Made by a program: the position numbers and the translations under genes. Under the pieces are notes generated by a model. It had not been told where the DNA came from. It worked only from the letters and a program-made list of their open reading frames with translations, and made no database searches. A stretch of DNA of 64,000 nt from Rhizobium sp. 18065 (lineage in GTDB: Bacteria; Pseudomonadota; Alphaproteobacteria; Rhizobiales; Rhizobiaceae), in contig NZ_CACSJP010000007.1 of assembly GCF_902706095.1 (NCBI RefSeq), positions 124,001 to 188,000 on the forward strand, given 5' to 3'. Every line of letters starts with the position of its first letter. Positions within the stretch are counted from its first letter, which is position 1. Below are positions 55,301-64,000 of this stretch, piece after piece.

Positions 55301-58300
55301 AACACGTCGCCATCGAATTGCGCAAGATCGCTCGCCGCACCTGGCGCTATTTCGAGACCTTCGTCACAGCTGGCGACAACTATCTGCCACCGGACAATTT
55401 CCAGGAAACGCCGGAGCCGGTTGTTGCCCATCGCACCTCGCCGACCAATATCGGCGTCTATCTTCTGTCGGTCGTTTCGGCCCGCCATTTCGGCTGGCTG
55501 AGCTTCGAACAGACGATCGAGCGCCTGGAGCAGACCATCGCTACCATCGAGCGCATGGACAAGTACCGCGGACACCTTTTCAACTGGTACCACACCGATA
55601 CGCTGCAGACGCTGGGTCCGCGCTACATCTCGGCAGTCGACAGCGGCAATCTCGCCGGTCACCTGATCGCCATCTCGTCCGCATGCCGTGAATGGGCCGA
55701 AGCACCGTCGGCCCATCTGCAAGGCAATCTCGACGGCATCGGCGATGTCGGCGGCATCCTGCTGGAAGTCCTTGCCCAGCTTCCCGATGACCGCAAGACG
55801 GTTCGCCCGCTTCGTCGTCGCCTCGAAGAGCGCATTATCGGCTTCAACACAGCGCTCGCCGCCGTCAAGCGTGAGCACGAGTTCGCCTCGATCCGCACCA
55901 TCAATCTGGCGGTGCTTGCCCGCGATATCCAAAAGCTGGCAGCCAACCTGCATCACGAAGTCCGCTCGGACCAGAGCGTCGAAGTGATCCGCTGGACGGA
56001 ATCGCTTGTCTCCGTCTGCGAGGCGCATATCTCCGATACCGCCTTTGACCTGTCAAACATCGATCCTATCCGCCAGCGCCTGTCGCAGCTCTGCGAACGC
56101 GCCCGCGGCATCGCGTTTTCGATGGACTTCACCTTCCTGTTCCGCCCCGAGCGCCGCCTGCTGTCGATCGGCTACCGCGTCGATGGCCGCGAACTCGACG
56201 AAGCCTGCTACGACCTGCTCGCCTCCGAATGCCGCCTGACCAGCCTGTTCGCCATCGCCAAGGGTGACTTGCCGACGGAACACTGGTACCGCCTCGGCCG
56301 CCAGGTCGTGCCAATCGGTGCCCGTGCGGCGCTGATTTCCTGGTCCGGCTCGATGTTCGAATATCTGATGCCACCGCTCGTCATGCAGGAACGCCAGGGT
56401 GGCATTCTCAACCAGACCAACAATCTGGTGGTCATCGAGCAGATGAACCACGGCCGCCGCCTGAACATCCCATGGGGCATCTCGGAAGCAGCCTTCAACG
56501 CCCGCGACCACGAACTGACCTACCAGTACACCAATTTCGGTGTGCCGACGCTCGGCCTCAAGCGCGGCCTCGGCCAGAATGCGGTGATTGCGCCTTACGC
56601 CTCGATCCTGGCCAGCCAGTATTATCCGGAAGCCTCGCTCGAAAATCTGGAACGCCTGCGCAAGCTCGGTGCGCTGGGTGCCTACGGCTATCACGATGCG
56701 GTCGATTTCACCCCGACCCGCCTGCCGGACGGCAAAAAATGCGCGGTGGTCTATAACTACTATGCCCACCACCACGGCATGTCGATCGCAGCCGTCGCCA
56801 ACGTCGCCTTCAACGGGCGACTACGCACACTCTTCCATGCCGATCCGGTGATCGAGGCGGCCGAACTGCTGCTGCAGGAAAAGGCCCCGCGCGAAATCCC
56901 GGTGATGAGCGCCAAATACGAACCCCAGACCCCCGGCAAGGGCCAGGCCGATCTGTTGCGTGCCGAAATCCGCATCATCAACGATCCGGCCTCCAAGGAC
57001 CGCGAAGTCGCTTTCCTGTCCAACGGCCACTATTCGGTGATGCTGACCGCGACCGGTTCCGGCTTCTCGCGCTGGAACGGCCAGTCCGTTTCCCGCTGGA
57101 AGGCCGATCCGACCGAAGATCGCTGGGGCACCTTCATCTTCCTGCGCGACACGACATCCAGCCAATGGTGGTCAGCCACGGCGACTCCGCGTCGCGCCGA
57201 AGACGAAAAGTCAAAGGTCATCTTCGGCGACGACAAGGCCGAATTTTTCAAGACGGTCGGCGAGATCTCGACCACGGTCGAATGCATCGTCGCAACCGAG
57301 CATGATGCCGAGGGCCGTCGCCTGACGATCCTCAACACCGGCACCGAAGACCGCTTCATCGAAGTCACGTCCTATCTCGAGCCGGTGCTCGGCTATGACG
57401 ATGCCGACAATGCCCATCCGCTGTTTTCGCGCATGTTCGTCAAGACCGAAATCGGCAAGCGCGGCGACGTCATCCGCGCCGAGCGCAACAAGCGCAGCCC
57501 GGACGATCCGGATATCTGCGTCGCCCACCTGATCGTCGACAATGCCGGACCGGGCCGCCCGACCGAATTCGAAACCGATCGCCGCGCCTTCCTCGGCCGC
57601 GGCCGCAGCCTCGCCGAAGCCGCAGCCTTCGATCCAGGCGCTACGCTCTCCGGCACCGATGGTTACACGCTCGACCCGATCCTCAGCCTGCGCCGCGTCG
57701 TTCGTGTCCCCGCCGGCAAGAAGGTCTCGGTCATCTTCTGGACGATTGCCGCCCCAAGCCGCGAGGAAATCGACAAGGCCATCGACCGCTACCGCCACCC
57801 GGATGCCTTCAGCCACGAACTGATTCATGCCTGGACCCGCGTACAGGTCGAGTTGCGCCATATCGGCATTACCTCGCAGCAGGCCGCCGCCTTCCAGCAT
57901 CTCGGCCGCTATCTCGTCTATCCCGACACGCATCTGCGGGCCGATCCGGAAACAGTCCGCACCGGCCAGCGTTCGCAGTCGGCGCTCTGGCCGATGGCGA
58001 TCTCGGGCGACTTCCCGATCTTTGCGCTGCGAATCAACGATGACATGGACATCGAGATTGCCCGCGAAGCCCTGAGTGCGCTGGAATATCTACGTCGTCG
58101 CGGCATTGTCATCGATCTTGCGATCGTCAACGAACGCGCCACGTCCTATGCGCAGGATATGCAGCATGCGCTGGATCAGCTGGCGGAAAACCTGCGCCAC
58201 CGCCTGCCGGACGGCGCCGGTCGCCAGCATGTCTTCACTGTGCGCAACGATCTCAACGACGAGACAGCAACCCAGGCTCTGCTCGGTGCCGCCCGCGTCG

Positions 58301-60837
58301 TGCTGCACGCCCGAAACGGCAAGATCGTCGATCAGGTCAATCGCGCCGTGTCGCTGTTTGCCACGCCGCGTGCGCCCGATGGCGCCGAACCGGAATGGCC
58401 CGGCATCACCCCTGCCATGCCGGCAGCGATCGAAACGACGGCAAAGGCTCCGGACGGCAGCGATCTCGATTTCTGGAACGGCTTCGGTGGCTTCTCCAGG
58501 GACGGCAGCGAGTATGTCGTCCGCCTGGCGGCGGGTTCTGCAACGCCGCAGCCGTGGATCAACGTCATCACCAACGAGCAGTTCGGCTTCCATGTGGCAG
58601 CGGAAGGTGCCGGCTTCACCTGGAGCCAGAACTCCCGCGATTACCAGTTGACCCCCTGGACCAATGATCCCGTCACCAATCGCCCGGGCGAGGCCTTCTA
58701 TGTCGCCGACCTGGAAAGTGGTCGTACCTATGCGCCCGTCAGTGCCCTGAACCAGGACAGTGACGCGCACTTCGAGACACGGCATGGCCATGGCTATTCC
58801 ATATTCGCAAGCCAGCACGGCGATCTCGACATCGAACTGACCCAGACAGTCGATCGCGAGCGTCCGGTGAAGCTGTCCCGGCTCGTTCTGCGCAACACAG
58901 GCACGGAAACGCGGACGTTCCGCGTCTACGGCTATGCGGAATGGATTCTCGGCAACAACGGCCAGAAGACCGCCCCCTTCGTGCTCTCGACCTATGACGA
59001 GGAGACCGGCGCGCTTCTGGCGACCAATCCGTTCGACATCAACTATCCCGGTCGTTTTGCCTTCCTCGCCGGTCCCTCGGCGCCGGTCGGCCACACGTCC
59101 AGCCGCCGCGAGTTCATCGGCCGTCATGGCACGATCAAGCTGCCGCAGGCGCTCGCCCGTACGGCAAAACTCACCGGCTCGATCGAGACGGAAAGCGATC
59201 CTTGCGCCGCTCTCGCCTTCGATATCGAGATCGGCGCCGGACAGCAGCGTGACCTGACCTTCCTGCTCGGTGAGACCGACACGGCGGAAAAGGCAACCGC
59301 GCTGGTCAAGACCATGCGTGCCGTCGAGTTCGACAGCGTGCTTGAGGCCAATCGCACGTTCTGGAACGGCTTCACCGGCCAGTTGCAGGTCACCACCGGC
59401 GACAAGGCCTTCGATCATCTGGTCAATCGCTGGCTGCCCTATCAGGCGCTGGCATGCCGTATCTTCGCCCGCGCTGGCTTCTACCAGGCAAGCGGCGCCT
59501 TCGGCTTCCGGGACCAGTTGCAGGACACGCTGGCCTTCCTGCTCCAGCAGCCGACCCTCGCCCGCAAGCAGATCCTCAATGCCGCCGCCCGTCAGTTCAT
59601 CGAAGGCGACGTCCAGCATTGGTGGCTGCCGCAAACAGAGGCCGGCGTGCGCACGCACATCTCCGACGATGTCGTCTGGTTGGCTTATGCCATCGACCAG
59701 TATGTCTCTACGACGGGTGACAAGGCTATTCTGGACGAACAGATCGCCTTCATTGAAGGACCGGAACTGCGCATGTCGCAACACGACGCCTTCTTCCAGC
59801 CGACCCGCTCGGAAGAACAGGCCGATCTTTACGAGCATGCCGCCCGCGCCCTTGATCTCGCGATCGCCCGCACCGGCGAGCATAACCTGCCGCTGATCCT
59901 CGGCGGCGACTGGAACGACGGGATGAACCGCGTCGGCGCCAGGGGTCAGGGCGAAAGCGTCTGGCTCGGCTGGTTCCTGGCGGCCACGCTCAAGGCCTTC
60001 CTGCCCTATGCGGAAGCGCGCAAGGATACCGCCCGCAGCGAACGCTGGGCCGCGCACATCGCCACGCTGACGTCAGCGCTCGAAACCGCGGGCTGGGACG
60101 GCGAATATTATCGCCGCGGCTATTTCGACGACGGCACGCCGCTCGGCTCCGACGCATCGCTGGAATGCCGCATCGATTCGATCGCGCAGTCCTGGAGCGT
60201 TCTCTCCGGTTTGGGCCAGCCGGACCATGTTGAAAAGGCGCTCGATGCCGCCGTTGCCAAGCTCATCGACGACGAAGGCGGCATTGTCCGCCTGTTCACC
60301 CCGCCCTTCGACAAGGCACCGGTCGATCCGGGCTACATCAAGGCCTATCCGCCGGGTGTGCGCGAAAACGGCGGCCAGTATACCCATGCCGCAATCTGGC
60401 TGGGGCTGGCGCTGGCCAAGGCCGGCCGCACCAGCGACGCATGGCGTGTGTTCAGCCTGCTGAACCCGATCAACCATGCACTGGATCCCGAGGCTGCCGA
60501 ACGTTACCGCGTCGAACCTTACGCAGTCGCTGCCGATATATACGGTGGCGAGGCCTATACCGGCCGTGGCGGCTGGACATGGTACACAGGCTCAGCCGGC
60601 TGGCTCTATCGCTTTGCGGTCGAAGGCCTGCTCGGCATCAGCCGCAAGGGCAGCCAGCTCTTCGTCAAGCCGGCGCTGCCTGACCACTGGAACGGTTTCG
60701 AGGCCACTGTGAACATCGATGGCCGCGACGTGGCAATCGCCGTCACGCGCACCGACAAGGCCGCCTATGCAATCACCGTCGATGGCAAGAAAGTCACCAG
60801 CCCGGAAAAGGGCGTCAAGCTCGGCAAGGCGAAGTAA
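52351..60837 (+). CDS. ndvB: Cyclic beta-1,2-glucan synthetase (NdvB/ChvB)
   Basis: 2,828 residues, matching ChvB/NdvB length. An N-terminal region of about 390 residues; membrane helices at about 397-465, 800-845 and 930-970; a GT84 cytoplasmic domain with D617-A-D619 in TLDADTR and Q764-H-R-W in QHRWARGDWQ; a central glucoamylase-like region; and a C-terminal GH94 phosphorylase-type domain with the catalytic Asp region GGDWNDGMNRVG (D2520/D2523). The inner-membrane enzyme uses UDP-glucose for initiation, elongation, length control and cyclisation of periplasmic glucan, needed for osmoadaptation and plant infection. The start lacks a good ribosome site but its sequence matches the family's. 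The exporter gene (ndvA/chvA) is not in the window. Confidence 0.97.
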   Translation: MTLHVPSRDLETKQIDHNDSIRAAYFTIEELHESAAALARDGANELPSLTDFDFFARHKENEREILRVYRATAADVEAGATITPAAEWLLDNHYVIEEAIQEVRRDFPKKFYRQLPTMKIGNREIPRTMAMAWLYVAHTHSTVSQESMTALVEGFQLHQTLEIGELWALPSIVRFVLVENLRRIATRVDRSRRMRRKANEVADEIVRLNDPVTAAEYLRQIEPLADDNTFATQFLYRLRNGSQNTSFAVTWLEDRLEAAGRTAQEAMDAEHNRLSSGNVTMGNIVRGLREIDDKEWSVWVEEVCHVDKILGQHTDYRELDFGSRNAYRNTIEKLARRSDRSEIEIAQTAIDLATENARATGDVLDVGSYFVGARRLELEETIGYSRPLSRIIADGIKQLNWLSITIPVIGLTIAALWVIGHFLVLAGLSTPLILLLLAMVSLPVSEGATGLFNTLVTFFVKPTRLTGYEFKDGIPTEARTLVVVPCLISKRDDVDELIRNLEVHYLTNPHGEIYFSLLSDWKDSQVEETIADLEVLDYAKREVAQLSARYATDGKTRFYLLHRRRLYNPAEGAWMGWERKRGKLHELNLLLRGDRDTSYLPGANMVPDNVQYVMTLDADTRLMRDAVTKLVGKMHHPINRPVHDEKSGRVISGYGVLQPRVTPSLTTGKDASVFQRIFSMNRGVDPYVFTVSDVYQDITGEGSFTGKGLYHVDAFERALKGRIDENTVLSHDLLEGSMARCALVTDVELVEDFPTRYEVEISRQHRWARGDWQLLSYIGDPARGITALARWKMIDNLRRSLTPIAWFMASVLGWATMDPVGATIWQLVLIFSLFVAPTLSLLSGIVPRQTDIVPAAHFQTLWSEIRSINAQVALRIVFIADQACMMADAIARSLYRLTVSRKLLLEWRTASSVQSAAQGSIGSYYGSMRHAPILAVLSVGVAALPGGYGYLIGLPFAFLWVLSPLLAWYVSQSAETEDSLEVPEHVAIELRKIARRTWRYFETFVTAGDNYLPPDNFQETPEPVVAHRTSPTNIGVYLLSVVSARHFGWLSFEQTIERLEQTIATIERMDKYRGHLFNWYHTDTLQTLGPRYISAVDSGNLAGHLIAISSACREWAEAPSAHLQGNLDGIGDVGGILLEVLAQLPDDRKTVRPLRRRLEERIIGFNTALAAVKREHEFASIRTINLAVLARDIQKLAANLHHEVRSDQSVEVIRWTESLVSVCEAHISDTAFDLSNIDPIRQRLSQLCERARGIAFSMDFTFLFRPERRLLSIGYRVDGRELDEACYDLLASECRLTSLFAIAKGDLPTEHWYRLGRQVVPIGARAALISWSGSMFEYLMPPLVMQERQGGILNQTNNLVVIEQMNHGRRLNIPWGISEAAFNARDHELTYQYTNFGVPTLGLKRGLGQNAVIAPYASILASQYYPEASLENLERLRKLGALGAYGYHDAVDFTPTRLPDGKKCAVVYNYYAHHHGMSIAAVANVAFNGRLRTLFHADPVIEAAELLLQEKAPREIPVMSAKYEPQTPGKGQADLLRAEIRIINDPASKDREVAFLSNGHYSVMLTATGSGFSRWNGQSVSRWKADPTEDRWGTFIFLRDTTSSQWWSATATPRRAEDEKSKVIFGDDKAEFFKTVGEISTTVECIVATEHDAEGRRLTILNTGTEDRFIEVTSYLEPVLGYDDADNAHPLFSRMFVKTEIGKRGDVIRAERNKRSPDDPDICVAHLIVDNAGPGRPTEFETDRRAFLGRGRSLAEAAAFDPGATLSGTDGYTLDPILSLRRVVRVPAGKKVSVIFWTIAAPSREEIDKAIDRYRHPDAFSHELIHAWTRVQVELRHIGITSQQAAAFQHLGRYLVYPDTHLRADPETVRTGQRSQSALWPMAISGDFPIFALRINDDMDIEIAREALSALEYLRRRGIVIDLAIVNERATSYAQDMQHALDQLAENLRHRLPDGAGRQHVFTVRNDLNDETATQALLGAARVVLHARNGKIVDQVNRAVSLFATPRAPDGAEPEWPGITPAMPAAIETTAKAPDGSDLDFWNGFGGFSRDGSEYVVRLAAGSATPQPWINVITNEQFGFHVAAEGAGFTWSQNSRDYQLTPWTNDPVTNRPGEAFYVADLESGRTYAPVSALNQDSDAHFETRHGHGYSIFASQHGDLDIELTQTVDRERPVKLSRLVLRNTGTETRTFRVYGYAEWILGNNGQKTAPFVLSTYDEETGALLATNPFDINYPGRFAFLAGPSAPVGHTSSRREFIGRHGTIKLPQALARTAKLTGSIETESDPCAALAFDIEIGAGQQRDLTFLLGETDTAEKATALVKTMRAVEFDSVLEANRTFWNGFTGQLQVTTGDKAFDHLVNRWLPYQALACRIFARAGFYQASGAFGFRDQLQDTLAFLLQQPTLARKQILNAAARQFIEGDVQHWWLPQTEAGVRTHISDDVVWLAYAIDQYVSTTGDKAILDEQIAFIEGPELRMSQHDAFFQPTRSEEQADLYEHAARALDLAIARTGEHNLPLILGGDWNDGMNRVGARGQGESVWLGWFLAATLKAFLPYAEARKDTARSERWAAHIATLTSALETAGWDGEYYRRGYFDDGTPLGSDASLECRIDSIAQSWSVLSGLGQPDHVEKALDAAVAKLIDDEGGIVRLFTPPFDKAPVDPGYIKAYPPGVRENGGQYTHAAIWLGLALAKAGRTSDAWRVFSLLNPINHALDPEAAERYRVEPYAVAADIYGGEAYTGRGGWTWYTGSAGWLYRFAVEGLLGISRKGSQLFVKPALPDHWNGFEATVNIDGRDVAIAVTRTDKAAYAITVDGKKVTSPEKGVKLGKAK

Positions 60838-60866
60838 ACTTCGCCTGGAGCCTTCAGGCTGAACGA

Positions 60867-60900
60867 AAGAAGCCCCGCCGAGCGATCGGCGGGGCTTCTT
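60867..60900. terminator. Terminator between ndvB and pyc
   Basis: A 15-bp perfect stem (left arm AAGAAGCCCCGCCGA, 60867-60881; right arm 60886-60900) with a GCGA loop, followed by a pyrimidine-rich CTTT on the plus strand. The reverse side has no T run, so it mainly serves ndvB. Confidence 0.85.
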
Positions 60901-60921
60901 CTTTGGCCATCGAACGGACCG

Positions 60922-63900
60922 TCAGACGGCGTAGACGATCAGCAGATCCTTGGCGTCGATCTGGTCGCCGGTGCGCACGAGAACTTCGGCAATGGTGCCA
61001 TCCTTCTCGGCATGCAGCGCCGTTTCCATCTTCATCGCCTCGATCGAGACCAGCACATCGCCGGACTTGACCGTCTGGCCAGCCGTGACGGCTACTGTCG
61101 AGATGACACCCGGCATCGGTGCGCCAAGATGTGCGGCATTGCCGACTTCCGCCTTGCGGCGAATGGCGCTGGACGCACCACGATTGCGATCCGGCACCTT
61201 GATCGGACGCGGCTGGCCGTTGATCTCGAAGAACACCTTGACCATGCCCTTCTCGTCGATCTCCGCCTGTGCCTGGTTAAGCACGACCAGGGTCTTACCC
61301 TTCTCGATATCGGCAAACAGTTCCTCGCCTGAACCCAGGCCGTAGAAATAGGCCGGCGTCGGCAGCACACTGACCGGGCCATAGGTATCGGCAGCCAGTG
61401 CGTAGTCGGTGAACACCTTCGGATACATCAGGTAGGAAGCGAACTCGAAGTCGCTGACCTCGCGTTCGAGCTTCGCCTCGATCGCCTTGCGTTCGGCATC
61501 GAGATCGGCGTCTTCCAGCAGCGAGCCGGGACGAACCGTATACGGCTTCTCGCCCTTCAGCGCCTTCTTCTGCAGGCCTTCCGGCCAGCCGCCCGGAGGC
61601 TGGCCAAGATCGCCCTTCAGCATCGACACGACCGATTCCGGGAAGGAAACATCCTTGTCGGGATTGACCACGTCGGCCACCGTCAGGTCCTGGCTGACCA
61701 TCATCAGCGCCATGTCGCCGACCACCTTGGAAGACGGCGTCACCTTGACGATGTCGCCAAACATCTGGTTGGCGTCGGCATAGGTCTGGGCAACTTGGTG
61801 CCAGCGGGTCTCCAGACCCAGCGAACGCGCCTGCTCCTTGAGATTGGTGAACTGGCCACCCGGCATTTCATGCAGATAGACCTCGGAGGCCGGTCCCTTG
61901 AGGTCGCTTTCGAAGGCCGCATACTGATGGCGGACCGCTTCCCAGTAGAAGGAAATCCGGCGGATCCATTCCGGGTCGAGATCCGGGTCACGTTCCGTGC
62001 CGCGCAAGGCCTCTACGATCGAGCCGAGGCAAGGCTGCGACGTATTGCCCGACAGCGCGTCCATCGCCGCATCGACGACATCGACACCGGATTCCACGGC
62101 AGCCAGCACGGTTGCCGCGGCAATTCCGGACGTATCATGCGTGTGGAAATGGATCGGCAGGTCTGTTGCCTCGCGCAGCGCCTTGAACAGCACGCGCGCC
62201 GCCGCCGGCTTCAGCAGCCCGGCCATGTCCTTGACCGCGATGATATGCGCGCCCGCCTTGTCGAGTTCGGCGGCAAGGGCGGTATAATATTTCAGGTCGT
62301 ATTTCGGACGCGCCGAATTGAGGATGTCGCCGGTGTAGCAGATCGCCGCTTCGCAGATCTTGTTCTCTTCGGCGACCGCATCCATCGAGACGCGCATGTT
62401 TTCCACCCAGTTCAGGCAGTCGAACACACGGAACACATCGATACCGCCGGCGGCCGCCTGACGAACGAAATACTTCACCACATTGTCGGGGTAGTTCTTG
62501 TAACCGACGCCGTTTGCGCCACGCAGCAGCATCTGCAGCAGGAGGTTCGGCGCATCTTCACGAACCTTCGCCAGCCGCTCCCACGGGTCTTCCGTCAGGA
62601 AGCGCATGGACACGTCGAATGTGGCCCCACCCCAGCATTCCAGCGAAAACAGGTTCGGCAGTGCGCGCGCATAGGTCCCGGCAATGCGGGCGATGTCATA
62701 GGTGCGCATGCGCGTCGCCAGCAGCGACTGGTGGCCGTCGCGCATCGTCGTGTCGGTCACGAGAATACGGTTCTGCGCCCGCACCCATTCGCCGAACTTC
62801 TTCGGGCCGAGTTCGTCGAGCTTCTGCTTTGTGCCCGGCCGGATGTCGCCCGGCGTGAACGGCACCACCGGCTCAGCGATTTCCTTCGACGGCTTCGGCC
62901 GACCCTTGACTTCCGGATGGCCGTTGACAGTCACGTCGGCGAGATAGGTCAACAGCTTGGTCGCACGGTCCTGGCGCTTGACCTGCTGGAACAGTTCCGG
63001 CGTCGTGTCAATGAAGCGTGTGGTGTAGGTGTTGTCGCGGAACTTCTCGTGCGTGATGATCGCCTCGAGGAAGGTCAGGTTTGTCGCCACGCCACGGATG
63101 CGGAATTCGCGCAGCGCACGGTGCATGCGGGCGATCGTCTCTTCCGGGCTTGGCGACCACGCGGTGACCTTTTCCAAGAGCGGATCGTAGAACCGGGTGA
63201 TCACTGCACCGGAATAGGCCGTGCCGCCATCCAGCCGGATGCCGAAACCGGTCGCGCCGCGATAGGCGGTGATGCGGCCATAGTCGGGAATGAAGTTCTG
63301 CTCCGGATCTTCCGTGGTGATGCGGCACTGCAGCGCATGACCGTTGAGCTTGATGTCTTCTTGGCGCGGAACGCCCGATTCCGGCGTACCGATGGCATAA
63401 CCGTCAAGAATGTGAATCTGCGCCTTGACGATGTCGATGCCGGTCACGACCTCGGTCACGGTATGCTCGACCTGGATGCGCGGATTGACCTCGATGAAGT
63501 AGAACTTGCCGCTGTCCATATCCATCAGATATTCGACCGTGCCGGCGCCGACATAGCTCGTCGCCTTGGCAATCCGCGTCGAATAGCTCGCAAGTTCCTG
63601 GCGCTGTTCTTCGCTCAGGTAAGGCGCCGGCGCACGTTCGACGACTTTCTGGTTGCGGCGCTGGACGGAGCAGTCGCGCTCGAACAGATGTACGACATTG
63701 CCATGGGTATCGCCGAGAACCTGGCTTTCGACATGCCGGGCCCGCTCGACGAGCTTTTCCAGATAGACCTCGTCCTTGCCGAAGGCGGCCATCGCCTCGC
63801 GCTTGGCTTCGGTGACTTCCTTGGCAAGATCCTTGGGATCACGAATGGCGCGCATACCGCGCCCGCCGCCGCCCCAGGAGGCTTTCAGCATCACCGGGTA

Positions 63901-64000
63901 GCCAATCTCCTCGGCCATTTTGGCCACGACAGCCATATCGTCCGGCAGGGGTTCGGTTGCCGGGACCACGGGCACGCCGATCTCGATCGCGAGATTGCGT
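60922..64000 (-). CDS. pyc: Pyruvate carboxylase (N-terminus beyond the window)
   Basis: 1,025 codons to the right edge, about 130 residues short of the rhizobial length. Present: ATP-grasp biotin carboxylase (KASWGGGGRGMR, VEVNPRIQVEHTVTEVV), carboxyltransferase barrel (TTMRDGHQSLLATRMRT, HFHTHDTSG), PYC/OADA domain and C-terminal biotinyl domain with modified Lys in AMKMET (codon 61030-61032). It carboxylates pyruvate to oxaloacetate, the anaplerotic reaction needed for growth on sugars and pyruvate. The window ends inside the biotin carboxylase, before its first ATP-binding part. It converges on ndvB. Confidence 0.97.
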   Translation of the reverse strand, partial: RNLAIEIGVPVVPATEPLPDDMAVVAKMAEEIGYPVMLKASWGGGGRGMRAIRDPKDLAKEVTEAKREAMAAFGKDEVYLEKLVERARHVESQVLGDTHGNVVHLFERDCSVQRRNQKVVERAPAPYLSEEQRQELASYSTRIAKATSYVGAGTVEYLMDMDSGKFYFIEVNPRIQVEHTVTEVVTGIDIVKAQIHILDGYAIGTPESGVPRQEDIKLNGHALQCRITTEDPEQNFIPDYGRITAYRGATGFGIRLDGGTAYSGAVITRFYDPLLEKVTAWSPSPEETIARMHRALREFRIRGVATNLTFLEAIITHEKFRDNTYTTRFIDTTPELFQQVKRQDRATKLLTYLADVTVNGHPEVKGRPKPSKEIAEPVVPFTPGDIRPGTKQKLDELGPKKFGEWVRAQNRILVTDTTMRDGHQSLLATRMRTYDIARIAGTYARALPNLFSLECWGGATFDVSMRFLTEDPWERLAKVREDAPNLLLQMLLRGANGVGYKNYPDNVVKYFVRQAAAGGIDVFRVFDCLNWVENMRVSMDAVAEENKICEAAICYTGDILNSARPKYDLKYYTALAAELDKAGAHIIAVKDMAGLLKPAAARVLFKALREATDLPIHFHTHDTSGIAAATVLAAVESGVDVVDAAMDALSGNTSQPCLGSIVEALRGTERDPDLDPEWIRRISFYWEAVRHQYAAFESDLKGPASEVYLHEMPGGQFTNLKEQARSLGLETRWHQVAQTYADANQMFGDIVKVTPSSKVVGDMALMMVSQDLTVADVVNPDKDVSFPESVVSMLKGDLGQPPGGWPEGLQKKALKGEKPYTVRPGSLLEDADLDAERKAIEAKLEREVSDFEFASYLMYPKVFTDYALAADTYGPVSVLPTPAYFYGLGSGEELFADIEKGKTLVVLNQAQAEIDEKGMVKVFFEINGQPRPIKVPDRNRGASSAIRRKAEVGNAAHLGAPMPGVISTVAVTAGQTVKSGDVLVSIEAMKMETALHAEKDGTIAEVLVRTGDQIDAKDLLIVYAV

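Noticed and set aside
58090-60057. 655-codon open frame antisense to ndvB
   Set aside because: Mirror frame of a high-GC coding gene; no family motif, and ndvB is certain on the other strand. The same applies to the 472-codon frame at 52195-53613 and the 515-codon frame at 40481-42028.
1-64000. tRNA/rRNA genes, CRISPR arrays, transposases, integrases, phage or plasmid replication genes
   Set aside because: Read through for their usual hallmarks and found none; no T-loop-like tRNA ends, no regular spaced repeats, no terminal inverted repeats flanking a transposase.

Overview
The window looks like chromosomal DNA of an alphaproteobacterium of the order Hyphomicrobiales, most likely Rhizobiaceae (Rhizobium/Agrobacterium-like). 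The case rests on a 2,828-codon cyclic beta-1,2-glucan synthetase of NdvB/ChvB type, a poly-3-hydroxybutyrate gene set (phbA, phbB, phaR), a hem cluster carrying a mitofilin (Mic60)-like gene, a CarD regulator, an Azotobacter-FdI-type 7Fe ferredoxin, an IalB-like secreted protein, a DUF3309 miniprotein, high GC and dense gene packing. I see no insertion sequence, prophage, CRISPR array, tRNA or rRNA. Most of the window is ordinary core genome. Species cannot be named from this alone.

Layout. 1-6440: tsaD (cut by the window edge) diverges from hemC-hemD-mic60-like-hemY, followed by a TerB-like gene and a class I glutamine amidotransferase. 6425-9667: an MFS exporter, YggT and DUF167 genes, ppa and a GNAT acetyltransferase. 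9801-16220: typA, an M3 oligopeptidase, an unrecognised 142-codon gene and argG. 16221-22609: an SDR, a LysE exporter, rlmN, an IalB-like protein, DUF1232, a pterin dehydratase, a small tyrosine phosphatase, thpR and a TesA-like esterase. 22685-26982: a YbbA/YbbP-type ABC system diverging from the esterase, then a Bax-inhibitor-1 family protein. 27008-32034 (all minus): helicase, hslR-like, fdxA, carD. 32035-34106: an alpha/beta hydrolase, a DUF3309 miniprotein and a glycine-zipper lipoprotein, bracketed by two related 82-bp intergenic elements. 34107-36986: phbB, phbA and divergent phaR. 37049-44268: a membrane protein, rpmF, GST, mtgA, polyprenyl synthetase, hisC, LysE, an OmpA-like lipoprotein and ispG. 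44368-52035: a TetR regulator with a clear palindromic operator, IorA/IorB-type molybdenum hydroxylase subunits, an MFS protein, an EamA permease, a second TetR regulator and an aminotransferase. 52351-60837: ndvB. 60922-64000: pyc, cut by the right edge.

How they fit together: hemC/hemD make uroporphyrinogen III. phbA/phbB feed PHB synthesis under PhaR, and pyc refills oxaloacetate from the competing pyruvate/acetyl-CoA branch. ndvB makes the periplasmic glucan needed for hypo-osmotic adaptation and plant interaction. Much of the rest is RNA, translation and envelope housekeeping.

The least expected signal is non-coding. Two gap-free 82-bp elements lie at 32202-32283 and 33925-34006. They share a TTAACC hexamer, a core with repeated GANTC (CcrM methylation) sites and a TTTGTTCAC block before a -10-like sequence. 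The first sits in a spacer with eight GANTC sites; the second lies between convergent genes, where no promoter is needed for the annotated neighbours. This could be a cell-cycle-linked promoter family or an unannotated small-RNA promoter, but that is inference. No wholly new protein system is evident.
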